This document shows, piece by piece, positions 40,908 to 49,633 of a stretch of 64,000 nt of DNA. Positions within the stretch are counted from its first letter, which is position 1; each line of letters begins with the position of its first letter. The position numbers and the translations under genes are program-made. The notes below the pieces were generated by a model. The model worked only from the letters and a program-made list of their open reading frames with translations, did not search any database and was not told the DNA's origin. The stretch lies in the NCBI RefSeq assembly GCF_049852125.1, contig NZ_CP187532.1:1798001-1862000 (forward strand). The letters are read 5' to 3'. Source of the stretch: Senimuribacter sp049852125. GTDB taxonomy: Bacteria; Bacillota; Clostridia; Peptostreptococcales; Anaerovoracaceae.

Positions 40908-40947
40908 AAAAAACACCTTCGAACATATACTGTTCAGAGGTGTTTTT
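40908..40947 (+). terminator. Terminator hairpin whose 3' arm carries the next ribosome-binding site
   Basis: AAAAACACCT and GAACA on the left pair with TGTTC and AGGTGTTTTT on the right. The final T-run ends at 40947, and the next ATG is 40948. The GAGGTG in the 3' arm is the only ribosome-binding site for that gene, so read-through transcripts would have it sequestered. Confidence 0.75.
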
Positions 40948-41778
40948 ATGACTTATAGATTAAAACGTATGAAAAAATCTTTCTCCCGCGCGCTACATAT
41001 TTCCTCCGCGGATCATCCCAGGATCGTTATCATGAGTGACTGTCACCGTGGAACAGGCACCTGGGCGGACAACTTTCTGTCCAACCGACCCATTTTTACA
41101 GCGGCCCTACAGCATTATTTTCAAAACAATTTCACATATATTGAACTGGGCGACGGTGATGAACTCTGGGAAAACCGCCGCTTCTCCGACGTCTATTATA
41201 CCCATAGAGAGATATACCAGCTCTTTGAAAAGTTCCATCGCAGCGATAAGCTCTTTTTGCTCTTTGGCAACCACGACCGGGTTAAAGAGCATAGCGCTTA
41301 CATATGGAGAAGCTTAGATTCCGTCATTCCCTTCTATGAATCCATCATTATAGATAGTCTGGATCTCCCTTCTCTCCACTGCTTTCACGGATATCAGGGT
41401 GATCTGATCAACGATCAGCTCTGGAAAATCTCACGGTGGCTGGTTCGCTATTTATGGCGTCCTTTGGAAATTCGCGGCGTAAAGGATCCAACCAGCGCAG
41501 CTAAAAACTATACGAAAGTACGCGCCATTGAAGACAGCTTTATTCACTATAGCTGTGAGGAAAAATGTGTTCTGATTGCAGGCCACACCCATAAGCCAAC
41601 CTTGATGAAAACCGATTGCGGTATCTATATGAACAGTGGAAGTTGTGTTCATCCTTCAGCTATCACAGCTATCGAATTGGAATTTCCCTCAGCGCGTCTG
41701 GTTAAATGGTCCGTTTGTTCACGTTCCGATATGACGCTGTCAGTCTGTAGAGAAATCATATCCGAAATACTACTTTAA
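40948..41778 (+). CDS. Calcineurin-like metallophosphoesterase
   Basis: A 276-aa phosphoesterase with the five metal-binding blocks: MSDCHRG (D, H), LGDGDELWEN (GDxxD-like), FGNHDR, HCFHGYQGD and AGHTHKP (GHTH). The early insertion and pattern resemble UDP-2,3-diacylglucosamine hydrolase-like proteins, but a Gram-positive has no lipid A, so the substrate is unknown. The start is set at 40948 because GAGGTG lies 5 nt upstream; an internal Met seven codons later lacks a site. Its last 9 bp overlap the 3' end of the convergent ATP-grasp gene. Confidence 0.88.
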   Translation: MTYRLKRMKKSFSRALHISSADHPRIVIMSDCHRGTGTWADNFLSNRPIFTAALQHYFQNNFTYIELGDGDELWENRRFSDVYYTHREIYQLFEKFHRSDKLFLLFGNHDRVKEHSAYIWRSLDSVIPFYESIIIDSLDLPSLHCFHGYQGDLINDQLWKISRWLVRYLWRPLEIRGVKDPTSAAKNYTKVRAIEDSFIHYSCEEKCVLIAGHTHKPTLMKTDCGIYMNSGSCVHPSAITAIELEFPSARLVKWSVCSRSDMTLSVCREIISEILL

Positions 41779-42978
41779 GAAAGGATCAAATTTGTATTTT
41801 ACACCTATTCCTTCAGCAATATAAGGAAGCTGCGCAAATTGATAATTTGACTCAGTATTACCTTCAATCAAGGAAGCGCCGTTCTCTGTTACCGCGATAT
41901 CCCAACCGACCATATGAACGCCCTGCAGTCGTTTAGCAGCCGTTTCAGCCAGTTTGAGAACCTCATCCCAATTAGGAATTTGAAACCCTTTGATCGGCTT
42001 CTGAGACACTGGATGCGCCTTAAAGATTGTGCCTTCCAGGTTCATACCATCTCTGCAGATTATCCCATTCTCTACGTCAACAGGGGCAAAGATACCTCCG
42101 CCGTCAAAGCCGTCGATCAGTCCTCCGGTACCCATACGCAGCACAGAATACATATAGTTCACCTTTCCCTGATCTAAAATAGTTACCAGTCTTACAGTAT
42201 TTACAGAAGACGCGCAAAATGCAGCTATCTCAAAATGCTGTACGATATATTCCTCGCACTGACTTTTTCCTTTTTCCATGAGCAGATCATACAACGCTCT
42301 TTTCTCATCCAGATTATGGGGAATGTCGAATTTTTCCACGCCAGCGCCATGGGTTCCAAACGTCGGTTTGCAGATCAGACTGGTAAGCCCCTCTGTCTTT
42401 TCAAGAAACTCCTCGAAAGAAATATTCCGATTTACAAACCAAACCCGATGAAATAAATCACCGAATTTCTTAGCAAAGCGTTCCTTACTTCGTATCATGG
42501 TCACTTCATCAAGGTCAGTATTGTACTTCATAATCAGACGCTCTACCGTCCCCTTTGTATAGTATGTTTTCTGTTCCTCCAATGTCTTTTCCCAAAACCG
42601 AAACTGATAGTAATCCCGCGGAGAACACTCCGTATACAAATTGGATTCCAGTATCATTTCCTTTACTTTTTTCTTTGACAATCCGCTTTCCCTGGCAACC
42701 AAACCTGCGTGCTTATCCAGGCTTCTCTTATCATAACGGCTGTCTTTCTCAACATTCTTTAAACTGATCTCCAATCGCTTTCCTGTTCGGGCCCAAATCC
42801 GCTTTTTAACATAATATCGATAGTTCACACCCTTTTTCGCGTATTCGTCCATTTCCTGTTTAGCTTTTTCATAGTCCCAACCAGTCTGATCACAAACGTA
42901 ACGCAAATAGGCTTCTTTTCTGGAGTTTAAGATATCCCGCCGTTTCCCAGCATTTAAATAATAATGTAAGCTCCTCAT
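41770..42978 (-). CDS. Sugar-transfer-associated ATP-grasp protein
   Basis: A 402-aa protein with a basic, helical N-terminal third (about 1-120) and an ATP-grasp domain. The domain shows SLICKPTFGTHGAGVE (nucleotide loop), VNTVRLVTI and GWDIAVTENGASLIEGNTESN (metal-binding E and N). It matches the sugar-transfer-associated ATP-grasp group often found in polysaccharide clusters. No glycosyltransferase is nearby here. The start at 42978 (MRSLHYYLN) is chosen for AAAGGAT upstream; the frame is open 19 codons earlier. The 3' end overlaps the metallophosphoesterase gene by 9 bp (convergent). Confidence 0.82.
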   Translation of the reverse strand: MRSLHYYLNAGKRRDILNSRKEAYLRYVCDQTGWDYEKAKQEMDEYAKKGVNYRYYVKKRIWARTGKRLEISLKNVEKDSRYDKRSLDKHAGLVARESGLSKKKVKEMILESNLYTECSPRDYYQFRFWEKTLEEQKTYYTKGTVERLIMKYNTDLDEVTMIRSKERFAKKFGDLFHRVWFVNRNISFEEFLEKTEGLTSLICKPTFGTHGAGVEKFDIPHNLDEKRALYDLLMEKGKSQCEEYIVQHFEIAAFCASSVNTVRLVTILDQGKVNYMYSVLRMGTGGLIDGFDGGGIFAPVDVENGIICRDGMNLEGTIFKAHPVSQKPIKGFQIPNWDEVLKLAETAAKRLQGVHMVGWDIAVTENGASLIEGNTESNYQFAQLPYIAEGIGVKYKFDPFLK

Positions 42979-43046
42979 ACCGCATAATCCTTTCACAAAA
43001 ATGTATCTATATTGATTCTTCCCACTTGATCCCAATTGTAAAAGAT

Positions 43047-43077
43047 GCTGTGCAAAAAACTCAGTTTTTTACACAGC
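43047..43077 (-). terminator. Terminator after pnp
   Basis: GCTGTG-AAAAAAC pairs with GTTTTTT-CACAGC on the minus strand around a 3-4-nt loop. It lies about 30 nt past the pnp stop and may also serve the ATP-grasp gene upstream region. Confidence 0.75.
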
Positions 43078-43105
43078 AGCACACATTTCTAAAGCGTAAG
43101 ACGCC

Positions 43106-45214
43106 TTACAGCAATTCTTTTCTCGATAAATTGATTCTGTTCTGGCTGTCGATCTCTGTAACCTTAACCTTAACAACGTCTCCGATGTTCATTACATCTT
43201 CAACCTTCTCAACCCGCTGTTTTGCCATTTTGGATATATGAAGCAGGCCTTCCTTGCCAGGCAAAATTTCAATAAACGCACCGAAGTTCATGATTCTCTG
43301 TACCGTACCTTCATAAACTTCGCCAACCTCTACATCCTTAGTCAGAAGCTCAATCCGATGACGCGCTTCATTAGCGCCTTCCATATCGGCGCTGTAGATG
43401 CTGACAAGTCCCGGATCGTCTTCAGAAATATCGATCTTAACGCCGGTCTCATCCACAATCTTATTGATCGTCTTACCGCCAGGTCCGATGACAATTCTGA
43501 TCTTATCAGGATCAATACGCATCGTTATGCTTCTCGGCGCATACTTGGACATTTCCTCTCTCGGCGCAGGAATTTCCTCCAGCATCTGCTGCATGATATA
43601 CATTCTGCCTTCCTTAGCCTGCTGTAGCGCCTTTTCCAAAATTTCTCTGGAGAGACCATGCACTTTAATATCCATCTGAATTGCGGTAACGCCAACCTCC
43701 GTACCTGTCACCTTAAAGTCCATGTCGCCCAGGAAATCTTCCATACCCTGAATATCGGACAAAATAGCCATCTTACTGCTTCCATCTTCTTCTACTCGTT
43801 CAATCAGACCCATCGCAATGCCCGCAACCGGTCTTTTGATCGGAACGCCGGCATCCATCAACGCCAGACATGAACCGCAAGTAGACCCCATGGACGTAGA
43901 ACCATTAGAAGAAAGAACTTCGGATACTACGCGAATCGCATACGGGAATTCTTCCACAGAAGGAAGTACAGGGATCAAGGCCCTTTCCGCCAGAGCGCCG
44001 TGTCCAATTTCCCTTCTGCCGGGGCTTCTCATCGGTCTCGCCTCGCCTACTGAGTAGCCTGGGAAATTGTAGTGATGCATATATCTTTTTTCTGTCTGTT
44101 CCGTAATACCGTCGATGGTCTGGGACTCACTGGCAGGCGCCAACGTACATGCGGAAAGCACCTGCGTCTGGCCTCTCTTAAAGAGTCCGCTGCCGTGCAC
44201 CCTCGGAAGCATCTGTGTCTCGCACCAGATCGGTCTGATCTCGTCAAGCTTTCTGTTATCAGGTCTGACGCCTTCATCCAGAATCATTGCTCGAACACAC
44301 TCTTTGGTAATATTGTAAAGAACATTTGCAATGTCCTTTTCGTTTTCAGGATAAATTTCCGCAAAGTGTTCTTTCGTCTCCACTTCAACAGCATCCATGT
44401 TGTCCAGTCTTTCCAACTTGTCCACAGTCTTAATGGCTGTCTTCATCTTATCAACTGCATAAGCACGTACAGCTTCGTCAATATCCTCCGGTACCTTGTA
44501 CAGCTGAATATCCTGCTTTGGCTTTCCTACCTCCGCAACGATTTCATCAATAAATTCGACAATCTTTTTAATTTCTTCATGTCCGTAAAGGATCGCGTCA
44601 AGCATGACTTCTTCCGGCACTTCATTGGCGCCTGCCTCTACCATCATAATGGCCTCTTTTGTACCCGCTACAGTCAGGTTCATAGAAGAAACCTCTCTCT
44701 GTTCCAAAGTCGGGTTGATGATGAACTCGCCATCGATCATACCGACGCGTACCGCGCCGATCGGTCCTTCCCATGGAATATCAGAAGTAGCCAGCGCAAC
44801 AGAAGCGCCTACCATAGCCATAATATCTGTTTCACAGTCAGGATCTACGGACATAACCGTAGCTACCACAACGACATCGTTATAATATCCCTTCGGGAAC
44901 AGCGGGCGAAGCGGACGGTCCATCAATCTGGAACTTAATGTCGCTTTTTCGCTCGGTCTGCCCTCTCTTTTGATAAAGCCGCCAGGAATCTTGCCTGCAG
45001 CGTACATTCTTTCCTCGTAGTCACAGCTCAGTGGAAAAAAATCAATATCAGGTCTGGGCTCTTTAGATGCGCAGGCAGTAACGTTAACCACGGACTCTCC
45101 ATATCTCACCATGACCTGTCCATTAGCCTGCTCACATACTTTCCCAATTTCCAGCTGAAGAAGTCTTCCTCCCACTGCTGTCTTAAACGTTCTGTAATCT
45201 GTAAATCTCGCCAT
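43106..45214 (-). CDS. pnp: Polynucleotide phosphorylase
   Basis: A 702-aa 3'-5' phosphorolytic exoribonuclease (RNA decay and tRNA processing). Two RNase PH domains (about 12-240 and 310-545) are joined by a helical linker, followed by a KH domain (IGPGGKTINKIVDETG) and a C-terminal S1 domain (GEVYEGTVQRIMNFGAFIEI). Signatures include SCDYEERMYAAGKIPGGF and GRREIGHGALAERAL. It is downstream of rpsO with about 108 nt between, the classic arrangement. The intergenic stem-loop at 45284-45305 probably shapes processing. Confidence 0.98.
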   Translation of the reverse strand: MARFTDYRTFKTAVGGRLLQLEIGKVCEQANGQVMVRYGESVVNVTACASKEPRPDIDFFPLSCDYEERMYAAGKIPGGFIKREGRPSEKATLSSRLMDRPLRPLFPKGYYNDVVVVATVMSVDPDCETDIMAMVGASVALATSDIPWEGPIGAVRVGMIDGEFIINPTLEQREVSSMNLTVAGTKEAIMMVEAGANEVPEEVMLDAILYGHEEIKKIVEFIDEIVAEVGKPKQDIQLYKVPEDIDEAVRAYAVDKMKTAIKTVDKLERLDNMDAVEVETKEHFAEIYPENEKDIANVLYNITKECVRAMILDEGVRPDNRKLDEIRPIWCETQMLPRVHGSGLFKRGQTQVLSACTLAPASESQTIDGITEQTEKRYMHHYNFPGYSVGEARPMRSPGRREIGHGALAERALIPVLPSVEEFPYAIRVVSEVLSSNGSTSMGSTCGSCLALMDAGVPIKRPVAGIAMGLIERVEEDGSSKMAILSDIQGMEDFLGDMDFKVTGTEVGVTAIQMDIKVHGLSREILEKALQQAKEGRMYIMQQMLEEIPAPREEMSKYAPRSITMRIDPDKIRIVIGPGGKTINKIVDETGVKIDISEDDPGLVSIYSADMEGANEARHRIELLTKDVEVGEVYEGTVQRIMNFGAFIEILPGKEGLLHISKMAKQRVEKVEDVMNIGDVVKVKVTEIDSQNRINLSRKELL

Positions 45215-45283
45215 TCTTAATAAACAACTCCTTCCTGTTTATTTCCTCACTTTTGGCTTTGCAATAAAAAATATATAAATAAT

Positions 45284-45305
45284 GGCGAGGTATATCCGCC
45301 TCGCC
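45284..45305 (-). ncRNA. Stem-loop between rpsO and pnp
   Basis: GGCGAGG pairs with CCTCGCC around an 8-nt loop, followed on the minus strand by ATTATTTATAT. It is either a leaky terminator or an RNase processing hairpin for the pnp transcript. Confidence 0.6.
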
Positions 45306-45322
45306 AAAATTCCTCAGTAAAA

Positions 45323-45589
45323 TTACTTTCTTAATCCCAAACGAGCGATCAGGCTTCTGTATCTTTCAACGTCAACCTCTCTCAGGTACTTAAGAAGGTT
45401 TCTTCTCTGACCTACCATCTTCAACAGACCCCTTCTGGAATGGAAGTCCTTCTTGTGCACTTTCAAATGCTCGTTCAGATCGTTAATTCTTGCTGTCAGA
45501 ATTGCAACCTGTACTTCAGGGGAACCAGTATCGCCTTCCTTTGTCGCATACTCTTTGATAATAGCTTCCTTCATTTCTTTTGTAATCAT
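45323..45589 (-). CDS. rpsO: 30S ribosomal protein S15
   Basis: An 88-aa S15 protein that binds 16S rRNA early in 30S assembly. The family core is clear: GDTGSPEVQVAILTARINDL, HKKDFHSRRGLLKMVGQRRNLLKYL. It is full length, ending LGLRK. AAAGGAG precedes the ATG. A leader with an inverted repeat lies upstream; S15 often regulates its own mRNA. Confidence 0.98.
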   Translation of the reverse strand: MITKEMKEAIIKEYATKEGDTGSPEVQVAILTARINDLNEHLKVHKKDFHSRRGLLKMVGQRRNLLKYLREVDVERYRSLIARLGLRK

Positions 45590-45616
45590 GTTTGTCTTTC
45601 TCCTTTTCTAAATACG

Positions 45617-45661
45617 CTTCCATCGAGTCTTCGTCGGAGAAACCGTAAAACCAAATGGAAG
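45617..45661 (-). promoter_or_regulatory. Structured rpsO leader, possible S15 autoregulatory element
   Basis: CTTCCAT and ATGGAAG (minus strand) close a 45-nt hairpin with inner pairing (TCTCCGACGAAGA region) between promoter and ribosome-binding site. S15 leaders of several phyla fold into such elements. Homology to a described class was not tested. Confidence 0.5.
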
Positions 45662-45679
45662 TAAATTTTCAACTAGATA

Positions 45680-45708
45680 ATTGTACCATATCTATATTGT
45701 AAATGCAA
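45680..45708 (-). promoter_or_regulatory. rpsO promoter
   Basis: On the minus strand TTGCAT (45703-45708), a 17-nt spacer and TACAAT (45680-45685) lie about 90 nt upstream of the rpsO ATG. Confidence 0.65.
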
Positions 45709-45826
45709 GATTTAATTTGCTGCGTTTTCACCAGTCTATATTTAACTATTTTACTGCAATTTTCTATATTTTAAACCATAAAATTATCTTTTTTTAAAAA
45801 AACACAGCGATATGTATCCAAAAGCA

Positions 45827-45857
45827 GAACAGGTCCGCCAACGGCAAACCTGTTCTA
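45827..45857 (-). terminator. Terminator after the NSS transporter gene
   Basis: AGAACAGGT pairs with ACCTGTTCT (minus strand), with an inner GCC/GGC, followed by GCTTTTGG. It lies 36 nt past the transporter stop. Confidence 0.7.
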
Positions 45858-45892
45858 ATGATAACACAGCTTACTGATACAAATAACTCTTT

Positions 45893-47206
45893 TTAAAATT
45901 GAATAAAGTTTCCGAGGAAAATAATCGAAATAGCGATTGGACATATATATTTTACACTGATCTTAAACCATTTTTGCAGGAACACATTTTGAATATTGGC
46001 AGTTTCTATTGCTTTGTCGATGCCCCAGATCCAGCCAACGAATACGGAAATCACCAGTGCGCCAATGACAACCACATAATTACTTACAAAAATGTCCATT
46101 TTATCAAAGAGCGCCAGGCTCATAATGGAAACGGATCCGATTGCAACATTTGCGGCAAGAGATATGGCAAGGGCTTTCATTCTGCTGCATTTTAGAAGTT
46201 CCATCAGTGTATTCACAACCGATTCCGCCATCCCGATTGAAGAAGATAATGCCGCGCAGAAGAATCCTACATAGAAAACAGTACCGATGATATTCCCGCC
46301 GGAAATCGCGTTAAACGCGTTTGGCAGTGTAATCATAGAAAGTCCGGTTCCCGCTGCAGGCTCCAAATCAAAAGCGAAACAGATCGGGAAAATCATCAGT
46401 CCCGCAAAGATCCCTGCGATAATAATCGATAAACAAATAATAGAACTGTCTTTTACAAGTTTTTCTCCTTTTGTCCGAATGCAGCTTCCGAATACCATGG
46501 ATGCCAGCATACCGATTCCGATTGCAAAGAACGCCTGCCCCAAAGCTGCTGTCACAGAAGAAAACCCGAAGCCGGACGCATCCGGTTTAAACAGAAATGC
46601 AACGCCCTTTTCTGCGCCAGGAAGTCTTACGCCTATGATGATGCAGACGATCATAATGACACCCAGAAGAGGAATCAGCACTTTGTTGATTTTCTCAACA
46701 CCGCCCTGCAGTCCCCTGCTTACAATCAGCGCCAGAATACCCCAGCAAATCACTGCGCCAATGAACATAGTCAGATGATCCTCATTTAATGCGTCAAAAG
46801 ACTGAGCAACTTCTGTCGGTGTCATTCCCTTCAGATAACCCGTAGCGGTTCTGTAGATATATATGACAATCCACGCATAAATCGGAATCGTATAGCAGTT
46901 AATCATCCATCCTGCAAAAAGGTGCACATACCCTGCTAGATGCCATTTTGAACCTTCCGGTTCCAGCGCCTTATATGCGCCTACCGCAGCTCTTTGAGAA
47001 GCATAGCCGATACTCATTTCCGCTGTCAGAAGTGGAATGCCGACTACAAGAATTACAATCACATATACAAAGATAAACAGCGCACCGCCGTTTGTTCCGC
47101 AGACATACGGAAATCTCCACAAACTGCCTACCCCTACTGCAAAACCGATCATGGTCATCAGGAAGCCGAATATACTCCCGAATCCACTCTTTTCGTTGTT
47201 ATTCAT
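45893..47206 (-). CDS. Neurotransmitter:sodium symporter family amino-acid transporter
   Basis: A 437-aa membrane protein with about 11 hydrophobic segments. The NSS signatures GFAVGVGSLWRFPYVCGTNGGA (first helix, Na+ and substrate site) and GQAFFAIGIGMLASMVFGS (helix 6) are plain, as in LeuT/MhsT. It imports an amino acid with Na+. It is 90 nt downstream of an amino-acid dehydrogenase gene on the same strand, so the two probably handle the same hydrophobic amino acid. AGGAG is upstream of the ATG. Confidence 0.93.
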   Translation of the reverse strand: MNNNEKSGFGSIFGFLMTMIGFAVGVGSLWRFPYVCGTNGGALFIFVYVIVILVVGIPLLTAEMSIGYASQRAAVGAYKALEPEGSKWHLAGYVHLFAGWMINCYTIPIYAWIVIYIYRTATGYLKGMTPTEVAQSFDALNEDHLTMFIGAVICWGILALIVSRGLQGGVEKINKVLIPLLGVIMIVCIIIGVRLPGAEKGVAFLFKPDASGFGFSSVTAALGQAFFAIGIGMLASMVFGSCIRTKGEKLVKDSSIICLSIIIAGIFAGLMIFPICFAFDLEPAAGTGLSMITLPNAFNAISGGNIIGTVFYVGFFCAALSSSIGMAESVVNTLMELLKCSRMKALAISLAANVAIGSVSIMSLALFDKMDIFVSNYVVVIGALVISVFVGWIWGIDKAIETANIQNVFLQKWFKISVKYICPIAISIIFLGNFIQF

Positions 47207-47296
47207 AATAATCTCCTATTTTATTCTACGCAGGGAGACTTTGCAGAATCTCCCTGCTTTCCATTTCACTGCTGTGTAAAATCTAGAATAGGCCTT

Positions 47297-48658
47297 TTAT
47301 TTTTCCCAGAACTCCTCCAGCGTCATATCGCCATAGATTACCTTATCGCAAGTTCCGTATAGATTTTCGCACGGCGTAATGCCCTTTTCGTCGGCTTCTT
47401 TCAGGTTGTTGTAAGTCCCTGAAATCATGGTTTCATCGATCTGCGCAATTACATTTTCATATTTGGCGTCTTTTCCATAAGCATATTCATGATAGCCGCA
47501 GATTACACCGGCAGTATTGTGGAACCATTCTGTCTGGAATAGGATGCCTCTGTCCGCCAGCTTCTTCGCCAGTCGCTTTTCTTCTTCCTGTGAGGATGCC
47601 TTCAGCTGATTGTTTGCAGATCCCCAGATATACTTGCAGTTCAGCTTTGGAATGGTTTCATCGGAGAATACGCCGCCAATCGCGCAAGGCACCAGGATAT
47701 CACATTCCTGATAATATGCTCCCTCAAGAGGAATGACTTCGATATTCTTTCCCGGATGCTCTGCTATAAAGCGAGTGCAAACTTCCTCAGAAAGATCTGC
47801 GATATATAGTTTTTCAACTTCTTCAAGGAGATGTCCGCCCATATACCAGCCAACCGCGCCGAGACCGATTAAAGTCGCAGTCTTTCCTGCCAGGCTGTCA
47901 CTGCCCTCTTTATACTTAAGCGCCGACTTGAGCGTTACATATGTACCGTATGCGGTCGGCTTTCCTGTTTCGCCCAAAACAGAATATTTCGGTCCGTTGG
48001 TATACTGCATAGTGAAGTTTTCGTTTTCCACATCTGCGAGTTCTGTCGGGAAATTCATATCCGGTCCCGTCATAACTCTGATTCTGTCGATACAGAATCC
48101 AAGAAAACCAATGTGCTGCATATTAGTCAGATCAACAGGATCCATGGTTACAGTCTGCTTACATCCGCCCATATTGATCTTAGCGGCGATATTTTTATAG
48201 GTCATACCGCGTCCTAAGTTCAGACCGTCAATAATGACGTCTACCTCAGCCTCCGCTTTGTCATGTCTTCTGATACCGCCGGTCAAAGTCGCGTGAGACT
48301 TGTTGTTGATTCCCAGTTTCCGACTGTGCTGGTGACTCATAAACAAAATGTCATATCCGGCGTGATAGTAACCTTCAATACCAAAATGTTTCCCACTCTT
48401 AATTAGAGATTCCACTTCGTCCAAATAGTCCTCTAAGTCGTATTTTGCAAAAAGTTTTCTTGTCTCTGCAGTGTTATAGTATTTCACATCTTCTGTCATA
48501 AGGCTGGATTCGTAAAATGTCTTATTATACTGCGACCAGTCCAAGTCAGGTTCCCATTCCTTCATGAACTCTGTTTTAAACTGATCCGTTCTGTAATCAT
48601 ACTGGATCTTAAAACTGGTTAATCCTTCCGCTTTCATAGGTACTGTCAAACTTCTCAT
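47297..48658 (-). CDS. Glu/Leu/Phe/Val dehydrogenase-family amino-acid dehydrogenase
   Basis: A 453-aa protein. The central glycine-rich AAKINMGGCKQTV matches the substrate-binding region with catalytic Lys of leucine/phenylalanine dehydrogenases. A Rossmann NAD motif follows (TATLIGLGAVGWYMG, about 260-275) and then WGSANNQLK. It is longer and more divergent than typical LeuDH (about 365 aa), so the substrate is uncertain. The start at 48658 (MRSLTVPM) has AAAGGAGG at 6 nt; the frame extends 28 codons further upstream. It has its own promoter and a palindromic operator and sits between a GntR gene and an NSS transporter. Confidence 0.8.
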   Translation of the reverse strand: MRSLTVPMKAEGLTSFKIQYDYRTDQFKTEFMKEWEPDLDWSQYNKTFYESSLMTEDVKYYNTAETRKLFAKYDLEDYLDEVESLIKSGKHFGIEGYYHAGYDILFMSHQHSRKLGINNKSHATLTGGIRRHDKAEAEVDVIIDGLNLGRGMTYKNIAAKINMGGCKQTVTMDPVDLTNMQHIGFLGFCIDRIRVMTGPDMNFPTELADVENENFTMQYTNGPKYSVLGETGKPTAYGTYVTLKSALKYKEGSDSLAGKTATLIGLGAVGWYMGGHLLEEVEKLYIADLSEEVCTRFIAEHPGKNIEVIPLEGAYYQECDILVPCAIGGVFSDETIPKLNCKYIWGSANNQLKASSQEEEKRLAKKLADRGILFQTEWFHNTAGVICGYHEYAYGKDAKYENVIAQIDETMISGTYNNLKEADEKGITPCENLYGTCDKVIYGDMTLEEFWEK

Positions 48659-48705
48659 AGTTTCCTCCTTTTTCTCCATGAATTCCAATGCACTTCTATC
48701 ACGCA

Positions 48706-48725
48706 TAACATCATGCTTGATGTTA
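48706..48725. promoter_or_regulatory. Perfect palindrome in the dehydrogenase leader
   Basis: TAACATCATGCTTGATGTTA is a 20-bp palindrome (arms 8 bp, 4-bp centre) between promoter and start codon. A second partial one, TGCACTGTGCA, is at about 48742-48752. They are good candidates for binding by the adjacent GntR-family regulator. Confidence 0.6.
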
Positions 48726-48768
48726 TATGTAATATGTAACATGCACTGTGCACACTTTTTATGGTTTA

Positions 48769-48797
48769 ATCATACTTCCTCTAACATCTTTTGTCAA
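48769..48797 (-). promoter_or_regulatory. Promoter of the amino-acid dehydrogenase-transporter unit
   Basis: On the minus strand TTGACA (48792-48797), a 17-nt spacer and TATGAT (48769-48774). It is a strong sigma-A-like promoter followed by palindromes, which suggests repression. Confidence 0.8.
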
Positions 48798-48903
48798 TCT
48801 TTTTTTCAAAAATTCAAATTCTTTTTTATTCTAGAATGAAGATAGGATTACTCCAATTCTTTTCAGATCCTATGAAAACGTGGAATACCTAACCTTTCCA
48901 CAT

Positions 48904-48931
48904 AAAAAATCCTCGCCTGATAAGCGAGGAT
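48904..48931 (-). terminator. Terminator after the GntR gene
   Basis: ATCCTCGC pairs with GCGAGGAT around a 7-nt loop, followed by TTTTTATG on the minus strand. Confidence 0.88.
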
Positions 48932-48956
48932 AGGATAATACACGCACAGTCAGAAA

Positions 48957-49592
48957 TTATGCGTCTTTATAGTCTTTTTCATAATGCGTTTTGATCAATT
49001 CTACTACTTTTTCGATATCCTTATTCTGAACCGCTTCAAGAATTTTCTCGTGTTCCAATAAGTTTTCATCTATACTGTATTGTGATGTACCGTAAGTATA
49101 ACGTACAGAAAGGATCATAAATCCTGTCTGCATATCAAACATTTTAACCAGATGTGCATTTCCTGTCGCCTCAACAAAACATTTATCAAACGCGATAGAA
49201 GCATTAATATATTCTTTCAGATTCTCCTTTTTTATTTTCTTCTGTCTTTTAATAGCGGCAGACAGCAGCTGAATCAAATGATCAGACTGCTGCTGATTGA
49301 TCACGCAACGGTAAGCGCCGCAAAGAAGCACTGCCAACGCTTGATTTATCATCTCCATGTTCTCAGTCGTAAGCTGAAACACCTGGTACTTATAATTAAA
49401 GTTAGAAATTAAAAAGCCTTCCTTTTCCAAAGCAAAAAGCGCCTCTCGAACCGGCGTATTGCTGATTCCGAATTCCTTGCAAAGAGCTACAATATTGAGA
49501 GTTTGGCCGCCCTTGTACTCATTATTTAGAATCCTTTCTTTGACAATATTATACATCTGCTCTCTTATACTTAATTGAATTAGCTCCATCAA
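48957..49592 (-). CDS. GntR-family regulator (FadR/FCD type)
   Basis: A 211-aa repressor-type protein. The N-terminal winged helix (about 8-72) carries the GntR pattern IREQMYNIVKERILNNEY, LNIVALCKEFGISNTPVREAL and LEKEGFL. The C-terminal part is the all-helical FCD ligand domain. It precedes the dehydrogenase-transporter genes on the same strand with its own terminator, and palindromes lie upstream of those genes. It likely controls amino-acid uptake and deamination, sensing the amino acid or its keto acid. Confidence 0.87.
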   Translation of the reverse strand: MMELIQLSIREQMYNIVKERILNNEYKGGQTLNIVALCKEFGISNTPVREALFALEKEGFLISNFNYKYQVFQLTTENMEMINQALAVLLCGAYRCVINQQQSDHLIQLLSAAIKRQKKIKKENLKEYINASIAFDKCFVEATGNAHLVKMFDMQTGFMILSVRYTYGTSQYSIDENLLEHEKILEAVQNKDIEKVVELIKTHYEKDYKDA

Positions 49593-49633
49593 ATCAGTCC
49601 TTCCATCACTATATATCTTGCTTTTTCAATACT

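Noticed and set aside
40948..41778. Lipid A pathway LpxH
   Set aside because: The fold is similar, but the organism appears Gram-positive with no lipid A genes nearby, so only the general phosphoesterase call is kept.
44072..44938. A 288-codon open frame on the plus strand inside pnp
   Set aside because: Antisense shadow of pnp, with Phe/Asn-rich composition typical of a reverse-complement frame.
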